Source of the DNA: Hyphomicrobiaceae bacterium
GTDB lineage: Bacteria > Pseudomonadota > Alphaproteobacteria > Rhizobiales > Hyphomicrobiaceae
DNA length: 6,362 nucleotides
Direction: 5' to 3'
NCBI GenBank assembly: GCA_020442225.1
Contig: JAGRKR010000712.1
Location: 1 to 6,362 of the forward strand
Shown here: positions 1 to 5,768 of the stretch, one piece after another
Numbering within the stretch: position 1 is the stretch's first letter
How the letters are laid out: the number at the start of each line of letters is the position of its first letter
Translations under genes and position numbers: made by a program
The notes under the pieces: generated by a model
Seen by the model: only the letters and a program-made list of their open reading frames with translations
What the model was told of the DNA's origin: nothing
Databases searched by the model: none

Positions 1-554
1 AGCGCCACGTTGAGGCGGCGGCCGAGATCGGCAATGCGGCGCTGGCTTTCCTTATCCTTGCTTTCGGAGGCCTCGAGCGCCGCCTCGAGCGCGGCGATCT
101 GGCGACGCAACGCCAGCAGCTGCGTGTTGAGCAGGTCGATTTTCGCCAGCGCATCCTTGGAGAGCTTCTTCTCGCCCTCGAGCTCTTTCGCGAGGCCCCT
201 GGCGCGGGCGGCCGACTCACGCGCCTGCTCCTCGCCGATGCCGACGCGACCGGTCAGCCTGGCATTCTCGTCCCGCAGCGTCGACAGCGACGCCACGAGC
301 GCCGCCAGCTCGTCCTGGAACGACTTGCCCTTGCCCTTCTCGAGCGCGAGCAGCTGCGTCAGCTCGGAGATCTGGCGTTCGAGCCTCTTGAGCGCGCTAT
401 CCTTCCCGCTGACCTCCTGCGTGGCGTAGTACTGGGCGAGCATGAAGATCGAGAGCAGGAAGGTGACCACGAGCAGAAGCGTCGAGAGAACGTCGACGTA
501 TCCCGGCCAGAAATCGCCACTGCCCGACGACCTGCGCGCGCGTGCATATGCCAT
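1..554 (-). CDS. MotB-like / OmpA-family envelope protein, C-terminus beyond window
   Basis: Partial gene; 184 codons are visible and the 3' end lies off the left edge. The N-terminus is short and basic. It is followed by one membrane segment (about residues 17-40) that begins WPGYVDVLSTLLLVVTF. The Asp at residue 21, at the start of the helix, matches the proton-carrying Asp of MotB/TolR/ExbD-type proteins. From about residue 50 to the edge the sequence is a charged Leu/Ala/Glu/Lys-rich coiled coil. A C-terminal OmpA-like peptidoglycan-binding domain is expected for this family, but that is inference because it is not in the window. The ATG at 554 lies 3 nt after the stop of the channel gene, with GGGGAAAA at 561-568 as a plausible ribosome site, so the two are co-transcribed. 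The likely role is the periplasm-spanning stator or force-transducing half of a proton-driven envelope complex. The long coiled coil and the absence of flagellar genes argue against true MotB. Confidence 0.85.
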   Translation of the reverse strand, partial: MAYARARRSSGSGDFWPGYVDVLSTLLLVVTFLLSIFMLAQYYATQEVSGKDSALKRLERQISELTQLLALEKGKGKSFQDELAALVASLSTLRDENARLTGRVGIGEEQARESAARARGLAKELEGEKKLSKDALAKIDLLNTQLLALRRQIAALEAALEASESKDKESQRRIADLGRRLNVA

Positions 555-557
555 GGC

Positions 558-1598
558 TCATTTTCCCCGCGTCTTGCCGACGTTGCCCGAAAGCTCGCGC
601 AGCAGGGCGGCCACCTCCATCTGTTGCGAGGCCTGCTCGTCGACCCATTCGCGCACGACCTTCTGCTCGGTGCGCATCTGCCGCACGAGCTGATCGACCC
701 CACGCGCCAGCTCCGCCAGGGCGTCCACAGAGGCGGCATGCTCGGGCGATGGGGCGGGCGCGCTGACACGATCGGCAAGTCCGGCGAGCGCGCGCTGGAT
801 CTCATAGAGCGCATAGCTCACGTCCTGCATCCCGCGGTCGGACGCGCTCGTTCCCGGCGTCAACTCCGTGATGGCCGACAGCCAGTCCTCGAGCTCGTTG
901 TAGAAGCGATTGTGGGCCTGACTCGTCTGCAGATCGAGGAAGCCGAGCACCAGCGAGCCGGCAAGACCGAGCAGGGATGACGAGAACGCCGTCCCCATGC
1001 CGTTGAGCGGCGCCGAAAGTCCCTTCTTCAGCTCCTCGAACACCAGCACGCTGTCGGACTGCTTGGTATCGAGCGCGCCGATCACCTTGCCGACGGACGA
1101 GATCGTGTCGAGCAGTCCCCAGAATGTTCCGAGCAGCCCCAGGAACACCAGCAGCCCGACCAGATAGCGCGCGATGTCCCGAGCCTCGTCGAGGCGGGAG
1201 CCGATGCTGTCCATGATCGAGCGCATGGCGACGGTCGAAAGCGACAAGGCGCCCTTGCGGTCGCGCAACATCGTGGCCATCGGCCCGAGCAGCACAGGCT
1301 TGACCGACGTGGCCAGTCCGGGATCGGCGATGCGGAAGCTGTTGACCCAGCGGATCTCCGGGTAGAGCCGGATCACCTGGCGGAACGCATAGATGATGCC
1401 GATCAGGAGAACGCCGACGATGAGCCCGTTGAGACCGGGATTGTTGAGGAAGGCCACCTTGATCTGATTGAACAGGATCGAGACGATGAAGCCGACCAGA
1501 ACGAGAAAGACGAGCATCCGGAACAGGAAGACCGTGGGCTTCGCCAGGCTCTTGTGAACGGCAACACCAGTTTGCTCCGCCGGTTTTGCCTTTGCCAT
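558..1598 (-). CDS. MotA/TolQ/ExbB-family proton-channel protein
   Basis: Inner-membrane protein of 346 aa. Four hydrophobic segments are visible at about residues 23-43, 56-73, 145-166 and 200-222. The third carries GLLGTFWGLLDTI, the hallmark MotA/TolQ/ExbB helix (Thr158 lies at the position of the polar residue near the ion path). The fourth, with GMGTAFSSSLLGLAGS, is the matching pore helix. Residues 75-140 form the cytoplasmic loop and residues 225-346 a long, mostly helical C-terminal tail with Gln/Glu/Arg-rich repeats. The start is well fixed: ATG at 1598 has a perfect AGGAGG at 1606-1611, 7 nt upstream. It is followed after 3 nt by the MotB-like gene, so the pair probably assembles as one complex. 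No flagellar, tonB or tol genes are visible. It resembles the channel proteins often labelled MotA or ExbB in Hyphomicrobiales; the cellular process it powers cannot be read from the sequence. Confidence 0.9.
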   Translation of the reverse strand: MAKAKPAEQTGVAVHKSLAKPTVFLFRMLVFLVLVGFIVSILFNQIKVAFLNNPGLNGLIVGVLLIGIIYAFRQVIRLYPEIRWVNSFRIADPGLATSVKPVLLGPMATMLRDRKGALSLSTVAMRSIMDSIGSRLDEARDIARYLVGLLVFLGLLGTFWGLLDTISSVGKVIGALDTKQSDSVLVFEELKKGLSAPLNGMGTAFSSSLLGLAGSLVLGFLDLQTSQAHNRFYNELEDWLSAITELTPGTSASDRGMQDVSYALYEIQRALAGLADRVSAPAPSPEHAASVDALAELARGVDQLVRQMRTEQKVVREWVDEQASQQMEVAALLRELSGNVGKTRGK

Positions 1599-1605
1599 CT
1601 GCTTC

Positions 1606-1611
1606 CCTCCT
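1606..1611 (-). promoter_or_regulatory. Consensus Shine-Dalgarno of the channel gene
   Basis: AGGAGG on the minus strand, 7 nt before the ATG at 1598. It fixes that start codon. Its strength suggests high translation of the channel subunit relative to its downstream partner, which has a weaker site. Confidence 0.75.
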
Positions 1612-1654
1612 GCGCCGATACGACGGCCAGCTTACAGAAAGAGGCTTGCACGAC

Positions 1655-1683
1655 AAAACGGGCGGTTTCTTGCTCTTGCCCGT
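1655..1683 (-). terminator. Weak hairpin after the inositol-monophosphatase gene
   Basis: On the minus strand ACGGGC (1678-1683) can pair with GCCCGT (1658-1663) across a 14-nt loop, followed by a short T run (1655-1658). It lies 10 nt after the phosphatase stop codon and about 60 nt before the channel start. The stem is short and the T run only four long, so it is at best an attenuating terminator that lets some transcription pass into the channel gene. Confidence 0.3.
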
Positions 1684-1693
1684 CCGCGAGCGT

Positions 1694-2488
1694 CTACCTG
1701 CCTCCCTCGCCCAGCAATCCGAGCAGCCCTTTGTGGACCGCAGGCGCGCTGGCCAGAATGTCACCCGTCTCCAGCATCTGCTCGCCACCGGCGAGATCGC
1801 TGCACAAGCCCCCGGCCTCGCGCACGATGACGATGCCGGCCGCCATGTCCCAGGCCGAGATGCCGCGCTCCCAATAGCCGTCGAAACGGCCAGCGGCCAG
1901 CCAGGCGAGATCGAGGCTGGCCGCGCCGAAACGCCTGATGCCCGAGGACTCGCGCATCATGATTGCGCATTCCTTCAGGAATTGGTCATGGCCGGTCTTG
2001 CCGCGATGCGGAATGCCGGTCGCCACCACGCAATCGCTCACCGCGCGACGGGCGGACACCCGCAAACGGCGATCGTTGAGAAAGGCCCCCTTGCCTTTTT
2101 CCGCCGTGAACATGTCCTGCGTCACGGGGTTGTAGACGATGCCCGCGACCAGCTGGCCGTCCCGCTCGAGCGCGATCGAAATGGCGAAGTGCGGCATGGC
2201 GTGGAGAAAATTGGTCGTGCCGTCGAGCGGATCGACGATCCAGCGGTGCGACTTGTCCGCGCCCGGCACCTCGCCGCGCTCCTCCATGAGGAAGCAGTAG
2301 CCCTGGCGCGCCCTCGACAGCTCGTTGAAGATGATCTCCTCGGCCTTGTGATCGGCGGCCGTGACGAAGTTGCCCGGCCCCTTGATCGAAACCTGGAGCT
2401 GCTCGACCTCGCCGAAGTCGCGCGCCAGCGACCGCCCAGCCTTGCGAGCCGCTGTGATCATGACGTTCATCAAAGCCGAAGCAGGCAT
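1694..2488 (-). CDS. suhB: Inositol-1-monophosphatase family protein (SuhB-like)
   Basis: Protein of 264 aa, the usual length for bacterial inositol monophosphatases. These are Mg-dependent enzymes that dephosphorylate inositol-1-phosphate and related sugar phosphates. All metal-site motifs are present: VTAAD with Asp46; MEE with Glu69/Glu70; VDPLDGTTNF (85-94) with the metal ligands Asp86 and Asp89; and SAWDMAAG (211-218) with Asp214, plus the following REAGG. The ATG at 2488 is preferred because GAGG sits 6 nt upstream and the protein then begins MPASALMNVM, a typical family N-terminus. The frame stays open upstream to 2815, but the extra residues look like non-coding sequence. ATGs at 2470 and 2461 are weaker alternatives. 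It lies 95 bp before the channel gene on the same strand, possibly in one transcript. E. coli SuhB also acts in rRNA antitermination; whether this protein does is unknown, and the true substrate cannot be told from sequence. Confidence 0.93.
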   Translation of the reverse strand: MPASALMNVMITAARKAGRSLARDFGEVEQLQVSIKGPGNFVTAADHKAEEIIFNELSRARQGYCFLMEERGEVPGADKSHRWIVDPLDGTTNFLHAMPHFAISIALERDGQLVAGIVYNPVTQDMFTAEKGKGAFLNDRRLRVSARRAVSDCVVATGIPHRGKTGHDQFLKECAIMMRESSGIRRFGAASLDLAWLAAGRFDGYWERGISAWDMAAGIVIVREAGGLCSDLAGGEQMLETGDILASAPAVHKGLLGLLGEGGR

Positions 2489-2623
2489 CGAATTCCTCGT
2501 GCGTATGACACCCGACCGGCCGCGTTCGACGGGGGGCAGTCTCGATCCGATCGGCACCGGCGAGCAGGCCGGGCCGCGCAACTGGCTCGATAGCATCGGA
2601 GCCTCGCCCCTGCCAGCCGTCGG

Positions 2624-2646
2624 AACCATCTTCTCGACTAATGGTT
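2624..2646. repeat. Small inverted repeat AACCAT-N11-ATGGTT
   Basis: Two perfect 6-bp arms (2624-2629 and 2641-2646) separated by 11 bp, within an AT-richer patch of the divergent intergenic region. The spacing would suit a dimeric regulator binding site, but arms this short can arise by chance and no repeat of the motif was seen elsewhere in the window. Confidence 0.3.
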
Positions 2647-2719
2647 TGTCAGCGTGACCGCAAGCTCCCGGCCGGCTCCACACGGTGAATGCCCGCCTCC
2701 AACGGGGGAGCAGACCCCT

Positions 2720-2747
2720 GTGACGGCTCCTGCCACTATGGCATAGT
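2720..2747 (+). promoter_or_regulatory. Possible promoter of the sulfurtransferase gene
   Basis: GTGACG (2720-2725, 4 of 6 matches to the sigma70 -35) is 16 bp from CATAGT (2742-2747, 4 of 6 matches to the -10). Transcription would start near 2754, about 20 nt before the ATG. The match is modest. Confidence 0.35.
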
Positions 2748-2775
2748 CCGCGCGCATGCTTGGAAAGGTCGTACC

Positions 2776-3699
2776 ATGCGCTTCGTGATTGTCCTACTGG
2801 CGGCTCTGGCCACACTCAGCCAGGGCGCCGCCGCCAAGGTCCCGGGTCCGCTGGTCAACGCGGACTGGCTCGCCGCCAATCTGGGCAAGGTGATCATCCT
2901 CGACGTGCGCGAGAACACCGCGACGTTCACGCGCGAGGGGCATGTTCCCGGTTCCATCGTCCTCGCATGGCGCAGCCTGCGGGCGCGGCGCGTGGAGAAC
3001 GGCGTCACGCTGGATCACATGCTCCCCGACGCCGCGACCTTCACCGCGCTGATGCAGAAAGCCGGCGTCGACGCCGACAGCACCATCGTCATCGCCTCGC
3101 GCGGGCTCTCGCCCGAGGACATCTTCATGGCCACCCGGCTCTTCTGGCAACTGCGCTATTACGGCCACGACGATCTGGCCGTGCTCGATGGCGGCGTCAC
3201 CGGCTGGATCGCTGCCGGTCGCAAGCTCTCGAAATCGCGCATCGCCCGCAAGCGCGTCGGCACATGGCGCAACAAGGGCGAACGGCGACATCTCCTGGCC
3301 AACACCGAGGACATCGTGCGCGCCGTCAAGACCCGCTCGCACGTGCTGACCGATGCGCGCCCCATGGACAACTATCTCGGGCTGCGCCATCCGCCCGGGC
3401 AGACGTCCGGACCCGGCCACATTCCCGGCGCCAAGTACGCCGACAGCACGCTCTTCCTGAGGCCTGTGCGCCCCCCCTATTTCCGCTCCAGGAGCGAACT
3501 CGCGCAGCTCATTTCAGGGCTCAGCCTGAAGCAGGATCGCCCGCTCATCACCTACTGCAACACGGGTGACTGGGCGAGCGGCGCCTGGTTCGTGCTGCAC
3601 GAGCTGCTCGGCATCAAGGATGTCGCTCTCTACGACGGCTCCTGGCACGCCTGGACCAAGGACAAGAGCCGGCCCCGCGCCCGCTACAAGCTGGAATAG
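2776..3699 (+). CDS. Exported two-domain rhodanese-type sulfurtransferase
   Basis: Protein of 307 aa with a signal peptide (residues 1-20, hydrophobic VIVLLAALATL, cleavage after AAA), so the mature protein should be periplasmic. Two rhodanese domains follow. The first (about 25-155) has ILDVRE, GHVPGSI and LAVLDGGVTGW but no cysteine, so it is a catalytically dead structural domain. The second (about 175-300) has LTDAR, GHIPGAKY and the active-site loop CNTGDWAS with Cys261, the only cysteine in the whole protein. The family transfers sulfane sulfur from donors such as thiosulfate or mercaptopyruvate. The CNTG-x-WA loop differs from the CGSG loop typical of mercaptopyruvate sulfurtransferases, so the donor and acceptor are uncertain. 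ATG at 2776 is chosen because it starts the signal peptide and has AAAGG 7 nt upstream. The gene stands alone on the plus strand between two minus-strand units and has no sulfur-metabolism neighbours in view. Confidence 0.9.
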   Translation: MRFVIVLLAALATLSQGAAAKVPGPLVNADWLAANLGKVIILDVRENTATFTREGHVPGSIVLAWRSLRARRVENGVTLDHMLPDAATFTALMQKAGVDADSTIVIASRGLSPEDIFMATRLFWQLRYYGHDDLAVLDGGVTGWIAAGRKLSKSRIARKRVGTWRNKGERRHLLANTEDIVRAVKTRSHVLTDARPMDNYLGLRHPPGQTSGPGHIPGAKYADSTLFLRPVRPPYFRSRSELAQLISGLSLKQDRPLITYCNTGDWASGAWFVLHELLGIKDVALYDGSWHAWTKDKSRPRARYKLE

Positions 3700-3716
3700 G
3701 GCGCGGCGGCGCGTCC
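3699..3716. terminator. GC hairpin between convergent genes
   Basis: GGGCGCG (3699-3705) can pair with CGCGTCC (3710-3716) in a 7-bp stem with one G-T wobble and a GCGG loop. It starts at the last base of the sulfurtransferase stop codon and fills half of the 35-bp gap to the convergent Sel1 gene. There is no T run on either strand, so if it acts in termination it would need Rho or serve as a 3'-end stabiliser. Confidence 0.35.
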
Positions 3717-3734
3717 GGCTGAACGCGAAGAGCC

Positions 3735-4826
3735 CTAGCGGACCACGTCGCCGACATGCCAGGCCTCGGCCGCCTTGATCGCCTTTAGGCGATCGGCCGG
3801 GGTCAGCTTCTTCACGAGCGCATCCAGGGCCGGGTCCTCGATGCCGCTCGCCGCCGCGATCAGATGCCACTTCGCGGCCTGGTAGAGATCCTTGCGGACG
3901 GCAAGGCCGTTCGCATAGAGCCGCGCCAGCCGGTTCTGGGCGACGGGATTGCCTTTCTCCGCCGCCGCGGTGAGATAGGCGGCAGCCCGCGGCACGTCCT
4001 TCACCAGCCCCCGCCCGCGCAGCAGCATCAGGGCATAATCGAGCTCGGCCTCCGGCATGCCGGCGTCGGCGGCGCGGGCGATCCAGCGAGCCGCCTCCAG
4101 TGCATTCGGCTCGACGCCGTGGCCGCGCAGGAAGAGCGCGGCGAGATCGTATTGGGCCGCCACCACACCATGCTCGGCCGCGTAGGCCAGATGCTGGGCG
4201 CCGCGCACGGGGTTCTCGGGCTTGCCGCGGCCGGCGATGAACATCAGGGCGAGATTGTAGTGGGCGAGTGCGTGCCCCTTCTCCGCCGCGAGCTCGAACG
4301 CCTTTGCAGCCGCAACGAAATCCTTCGGCACACCGCGCCCCTCAGTATAAAGCACGCCGAGCGCGAAGCTGCCCTCGACGTCTCCGAGCTCGGCGGCCCG
4401 CTTGTACCAGCGCGCGGCGGCGACGAAGTCCTGCGGTATTCCCAGGCCCTCCGCCAGGATGCGTCCGACGAGCGTATGGGCCGCCGGCACGCCCTTGGTC
4501 GCGGCGTCCCTGCCCTTCTCGAGCGCCGTCAGGTAGCGCCCCTGCTCGAACGACACATAGGCGGCTTCGGCTGGCGGCAGGCCCTTGATATCGGCAACCT
4601 TCGGCAGTTCCTTGCGCGGGGGAGCCGACTTGGCGCCCGGCTTGCGGACCCTGCCTTCACGTTTGGGCGTGACCTTGCGGCCCTTGGGCGCCTCGAGACG
4701 CGCCGACCAGGCGCTGGTTTCCGCGCCCACCGGCTCGGCTGCTCCGAGCGACAGCACAACGGCTGCTGCCAGAACGAGCGCGCTCTGTCCCGCTGCACGC
4801 CAGACCACCGACAAGCACTCCCTCAC
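3735..4826 (-). CDS. Exported Sel1-repeat (TPR-like) protein
   Basis: Protein of 363 aa. A signal-peptide-like segment at about residues 10-36 (hydrophobic ALVLAAAVVLSLGAA, then VGA before ETSAW) predicts export. Next comes a basic, Pro-rich linker (about 37-75) and then six Sel1 repeats of exactly 36 residues each, without gaps: 113-148, 149-184, 185-220, 221-256, 257-292 and 293-328. Most carry the consensus A-x-x-x-L-A-x-x-Y-x-x-G-x-G-x-x-x-D and A-x-x-W-x-x-x-A-A. Sel1 arrays form curved alpha-solenoids used for protein binding; the partner is unknown. The chosen GTG start at 4826 overlaps the ThiE-like stop (GTGA) and has GGAGG at 4831-4835. A second GTG at 4808, with AGGGAG 9 nt upstream, would remove six residues and is a real alternative. 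There is no ATG near the start. The four-base overlap indicates translational coupling to the ThiE-like gene. Confidence 0.88.
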   Translation of the reverse strand: MRECLSVVWRAAGQSALVLAAAVVLSLGAAEPVGAETSAWSARLEAPKGRKVTPKREGRVRKPGAKSAPPRKELPKVADIKGLPPAEAAYVSFEQGRYLTALEKGRDAATKGVPAAHTLVGRILAEGLGIPQDFVAAARWYKRAAELGDVEGSFALGVLYTEGRGVPKDFVAAAKAFELAAEKGHALAHYNLALMFIAGRGKPENPVRGAQHLAYAAEHGVVAAQYDLAALFLRGHGVEPNALEAARWIARAADAGMPEAELDYALMLLRGRGLVKDVPRAAAYLTAAAEKGNPVAQNRLARLYANGLAVRKDLYQAAKWHLIAAASGIEDPALDALVKKLTPADRLKAIKAAEAWHVGDVVR

Positions 4827-5464
4827 GCGACCTCCACCGCACCGATGCCTCGGCGCACCGCCGCAATCCGCCCCAGCGCCTGATCCACCGGCGCATCCGC
4901 GGCCAGGTCCACGATCACGAAGTCCGCGCCCGCTACCGCAAAGGTCTGGGCCGCCTCTTCGGTCGCCACACCCGCTACGACGCAGGGCACCTCGAAGATC
5001 TCCGCCCACCAGGCAACCTGATCCAGCAGATCGTCGGCATCGCCATCGCCACCGGCAAGCGAGAACGCCACGTAGTCGGCCCCAGCCTCGCCCAACGACA
5101 TCGCCATATGCCGGGACAGCCCGACGTCGATGCCGACGATGGCGCGCTCCCCCAACACGTCCCGCGCGGCACGATAGGCCGCGACAGGCTCCACGCCGGC
5201 ACCGATGTGAACGCCGTCGGCGCGGACGACGCGCGCCAGCTCGGCGTCGTCGACAATAAGGGCCGCAATGTTCTGTGCCTGCACCAACTCCACGAGACGC
5301 TTCAGCGCCCCGGCGTTGCCGGCGGAAGCGGGCGAGGACGTCAACAGCACGCAGGCCACAGCACCCTGCTCCAGCACGGCGCCCAGCAGATCGGCCTGCC
5401 CCTGACTGACCCCCTCCGCCCCGAGCTTCAGGCAGATCCGACAATTCGTCTGTGAGCGTCCCAC
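4823..5464 (-). CDS. ThiE/TenI-superfamily protein with degenerate active site
   Basis: Protein of 213 aa with the TIM-barrel pattern of thiamine-phosphate synthase. Recognisable parts are AALIVDDAELARVV (67-80), RADGVHIG (81-88), GLSRH (115-119), GEAGADYVAFS (125-135) and AVAGADFVIVD (176-186). Key catalytic motifs of true ThiE are missing. The Arg/Lys pair of the QxRxK strand is replaced by VLLTSSP. The Asp of GQxD after the ADGVH motif is replaced by GAGV. The Thr/Lys-rich pyrophosphate loop after GADYV is replaced by AGGDGDADD. It is therefore probably not a working thiamine-phosphate synthase but a repurposed relative. No thiamine gene or THI-box-like leader was found nearby. No ATG is available. 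GTG at 5464 is chosen because it begins just before the first barrel strand, with a purine-rich AGAGAGA upstream; GTG at 5557 would add 31 residues of unconvincing sequence. It is the first gene of a two-gene unit with the Sel1-repeat protein. Confidence 0.82.
   Translation of the reverse strand: MGRSQTNCRICLKLGAEGVSQGQADLLGAVLEQGAVACVLLTSSPASAGNAGALKRLVELVQAQNIAALIVDDAELARVVRADGVHIGAGVEPVAAYRAARDVLGERAIVGIDVGLSRHMAMSLGEAGADYVAFSLAGGDGDADDLLDQVAWWAEIFEVPCVVAGVATEEAAQTFAVAGADFVIVDLAADAPVDQALGRIAAVRRGIGAVEVA
4831..4835 (-). promoter_or_regulatory. Shine-Dalgarno inside the ThiE-like gene for the overlapping GTG start
   Basis: GGAGG on the minus strand lies within the last codons of the ThiE-like gene, 4 nt before the GTG at 4826. 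Together with the GTGA overlap it supports reinitiation of translation at the Sel1-repeat gene. The spacing is short, which keeps the later GTG at 4808 in play. Confidence 0.55.
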
Positions 5465-5531
5465 ACTCGTCTCTCTCTTCGTTCTCTCGTCCAGGACCCG
5501 ACAGCGGACCTGTAAGCCGCAGTGTACAGCT

Positions 5532-5552
5532 CCGGCGCCGGCGCTTTGCGCC
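5532..5552. repeat. GC palindrome and adjoining hairpin in the ThiE-like leader region
   Basis: CCGGCGCCGG (5532-5541) is a perfect 10-bp palindrome. It overlaps GGCGC-TTT-GCGCC (5540-5552), a 5-bp stem with a 3-nt loop. It lies 68 bp upstream of the ThiE-like start. There is no T run and no known riboswitch pattern; its function is unknown. Confidence 0.4.
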
Positions 5553-5661
5553 TCCACCCCGTTGCCAGGGTCCCCAAGGCATAACGCATGGCCAAATCAG
5601 GCGAAACCGGGGCTGCCCGCATCGACCGCCGGACCATTGCGGCACGTGGGCACCACACCAA

Positions 5662-5676
5662 GAACGTTAAGAGAAC
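5662..5676 (-). promoter_or_regulatory. LexA (SOS) box 1, upstream of the -35
   Basis: GAACGTTAAGAGAAC on the plus strand reads GTTC-N7-GTTC on the minus strand, a perfect match to the alphaproteobacterial LexA operator. It ends 6 bp upstream of the -35 of the rightward promoter and is oriented opposite to box 2. Confidence 0.75.
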
Positions 5677-5682
5677 AAACGC

Positions 5683-5711
5683 TTGACCTGAAGCCCGCTC
5701 CTGGTTATGTT
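5683..5711 (+). promoter_or_regulatory. Sigma70-type promoter of the Cas2-like gene
   Basis: TTGACC (5683-5688, 5 of 6 matches) and TATGTT (5706-5711, 4 of 6 matches) are separated by exactly 17 bp. This is the best promoter in the window. Transcription would begin near 5718, giving a leader of about 50 nt before the ATG at 5769. LexA box 2 overlaps the -10 and start region, so LexA should block the promoter until DNA damage. Confidence 0.78.
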
Positions 5712-5723
5712 CTTTGTATGTTC
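5709..5723 (+). promoter_or_regulatory. LexA (SOS) box 2, overlapping the -10
   Basis: GTTCTTTGTATGTTC is a perfect GTTC-N7-GTTC. The repeat extends further as ATGTTCT (5707-5713) and ATGTTCT (5718-5724), an 11-bp-spaced direct repeat, one helical turn. It covers the -10 and the predicted transcription start, the classic position for repression. Confidence 0.82.
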
Positions 5724-5768
5724 TGCGTGCGCGTTGCCCATTCCAGCCCCCGGAAGAGACCCGCCCCC

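Larger units (their letters stand above)
2489..2775. other. Divergent intergenic region between phosphatase and sulfurtransferase genes
   Basis: Non-coding stretch of 287 bp between two divergent starts. Open frames cross it in several frames, but none has a ribosome site together with a recognisable protein. It holds GAGG before the phosphatase start (2495-2498), a 6-bp inverted repeat at 2624-2646, and a weak rightward promoter candidate at 2720-2747. I see no convincing leftward promoter for the phosphatase gene. Confidence 0.6.
5465..5768. other. Divergent regulatory region between ThiE-like and Cas2-like genes
   Basis: Intergenic stretch of 304 bp. The half next to the ThiE-like gene (5465-5660) is GC-rich with a GC palindrome and hairpin at 5532-5552 and no clear leftward promoter. 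The half next to the Cas2-like gene (5661-5723) is AT-richer and carries two LexA boxes flanking a rightward sigma70 promoter. No gene was recognised inside it. Confidence 0.65.

Noticed and set aside
1586..2593. Plus-strand open frame of 335 codons over the phosphatase gene
   Set aside because: It is antisense to an intact inositol monophosphatase and the translation shows no recognisable domain.
2489..2815. N-terminal extension of the inositol monophosphatase frame
   Set aside because: The extra 109 residues show no family similarity, and ATG 2488 has a proper Shine-Dalgarno site and a typical N-terminus.
3864..4883. Plus-strand open frame of 339 codons across the Sel1 gene
   Set aside because: It is antisense to the clear Sel1 repeats, has no family resemblance, and arises from high GC content and the regular repeat codons.
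4827..5645. Long minus-strand open frame upstream of and in frame with the Sel1 gene
   Set aside because: It overlaps the ThiE-like gene in another frame and reads as Arg/Gly/Cys-rich shadow sequence; the real protein starts at the GTG with its own signal peptide.
5465..5660. TPP riboswitch upstream of the ThiE-like gene
   Set aside because: No THI-box CTGAGA core or paired P1-P5 pattern was found on the minus strand.
5665..5692. Leftward promoter for the ThiE-like gene within the LexA region (TTCAGG-N16-TTAACG)
   Set aside because: Only 3 of 6 and 2 of 6 consensus matches, and about 200 bp from the start codon; not enough to claim divergent SOS control.
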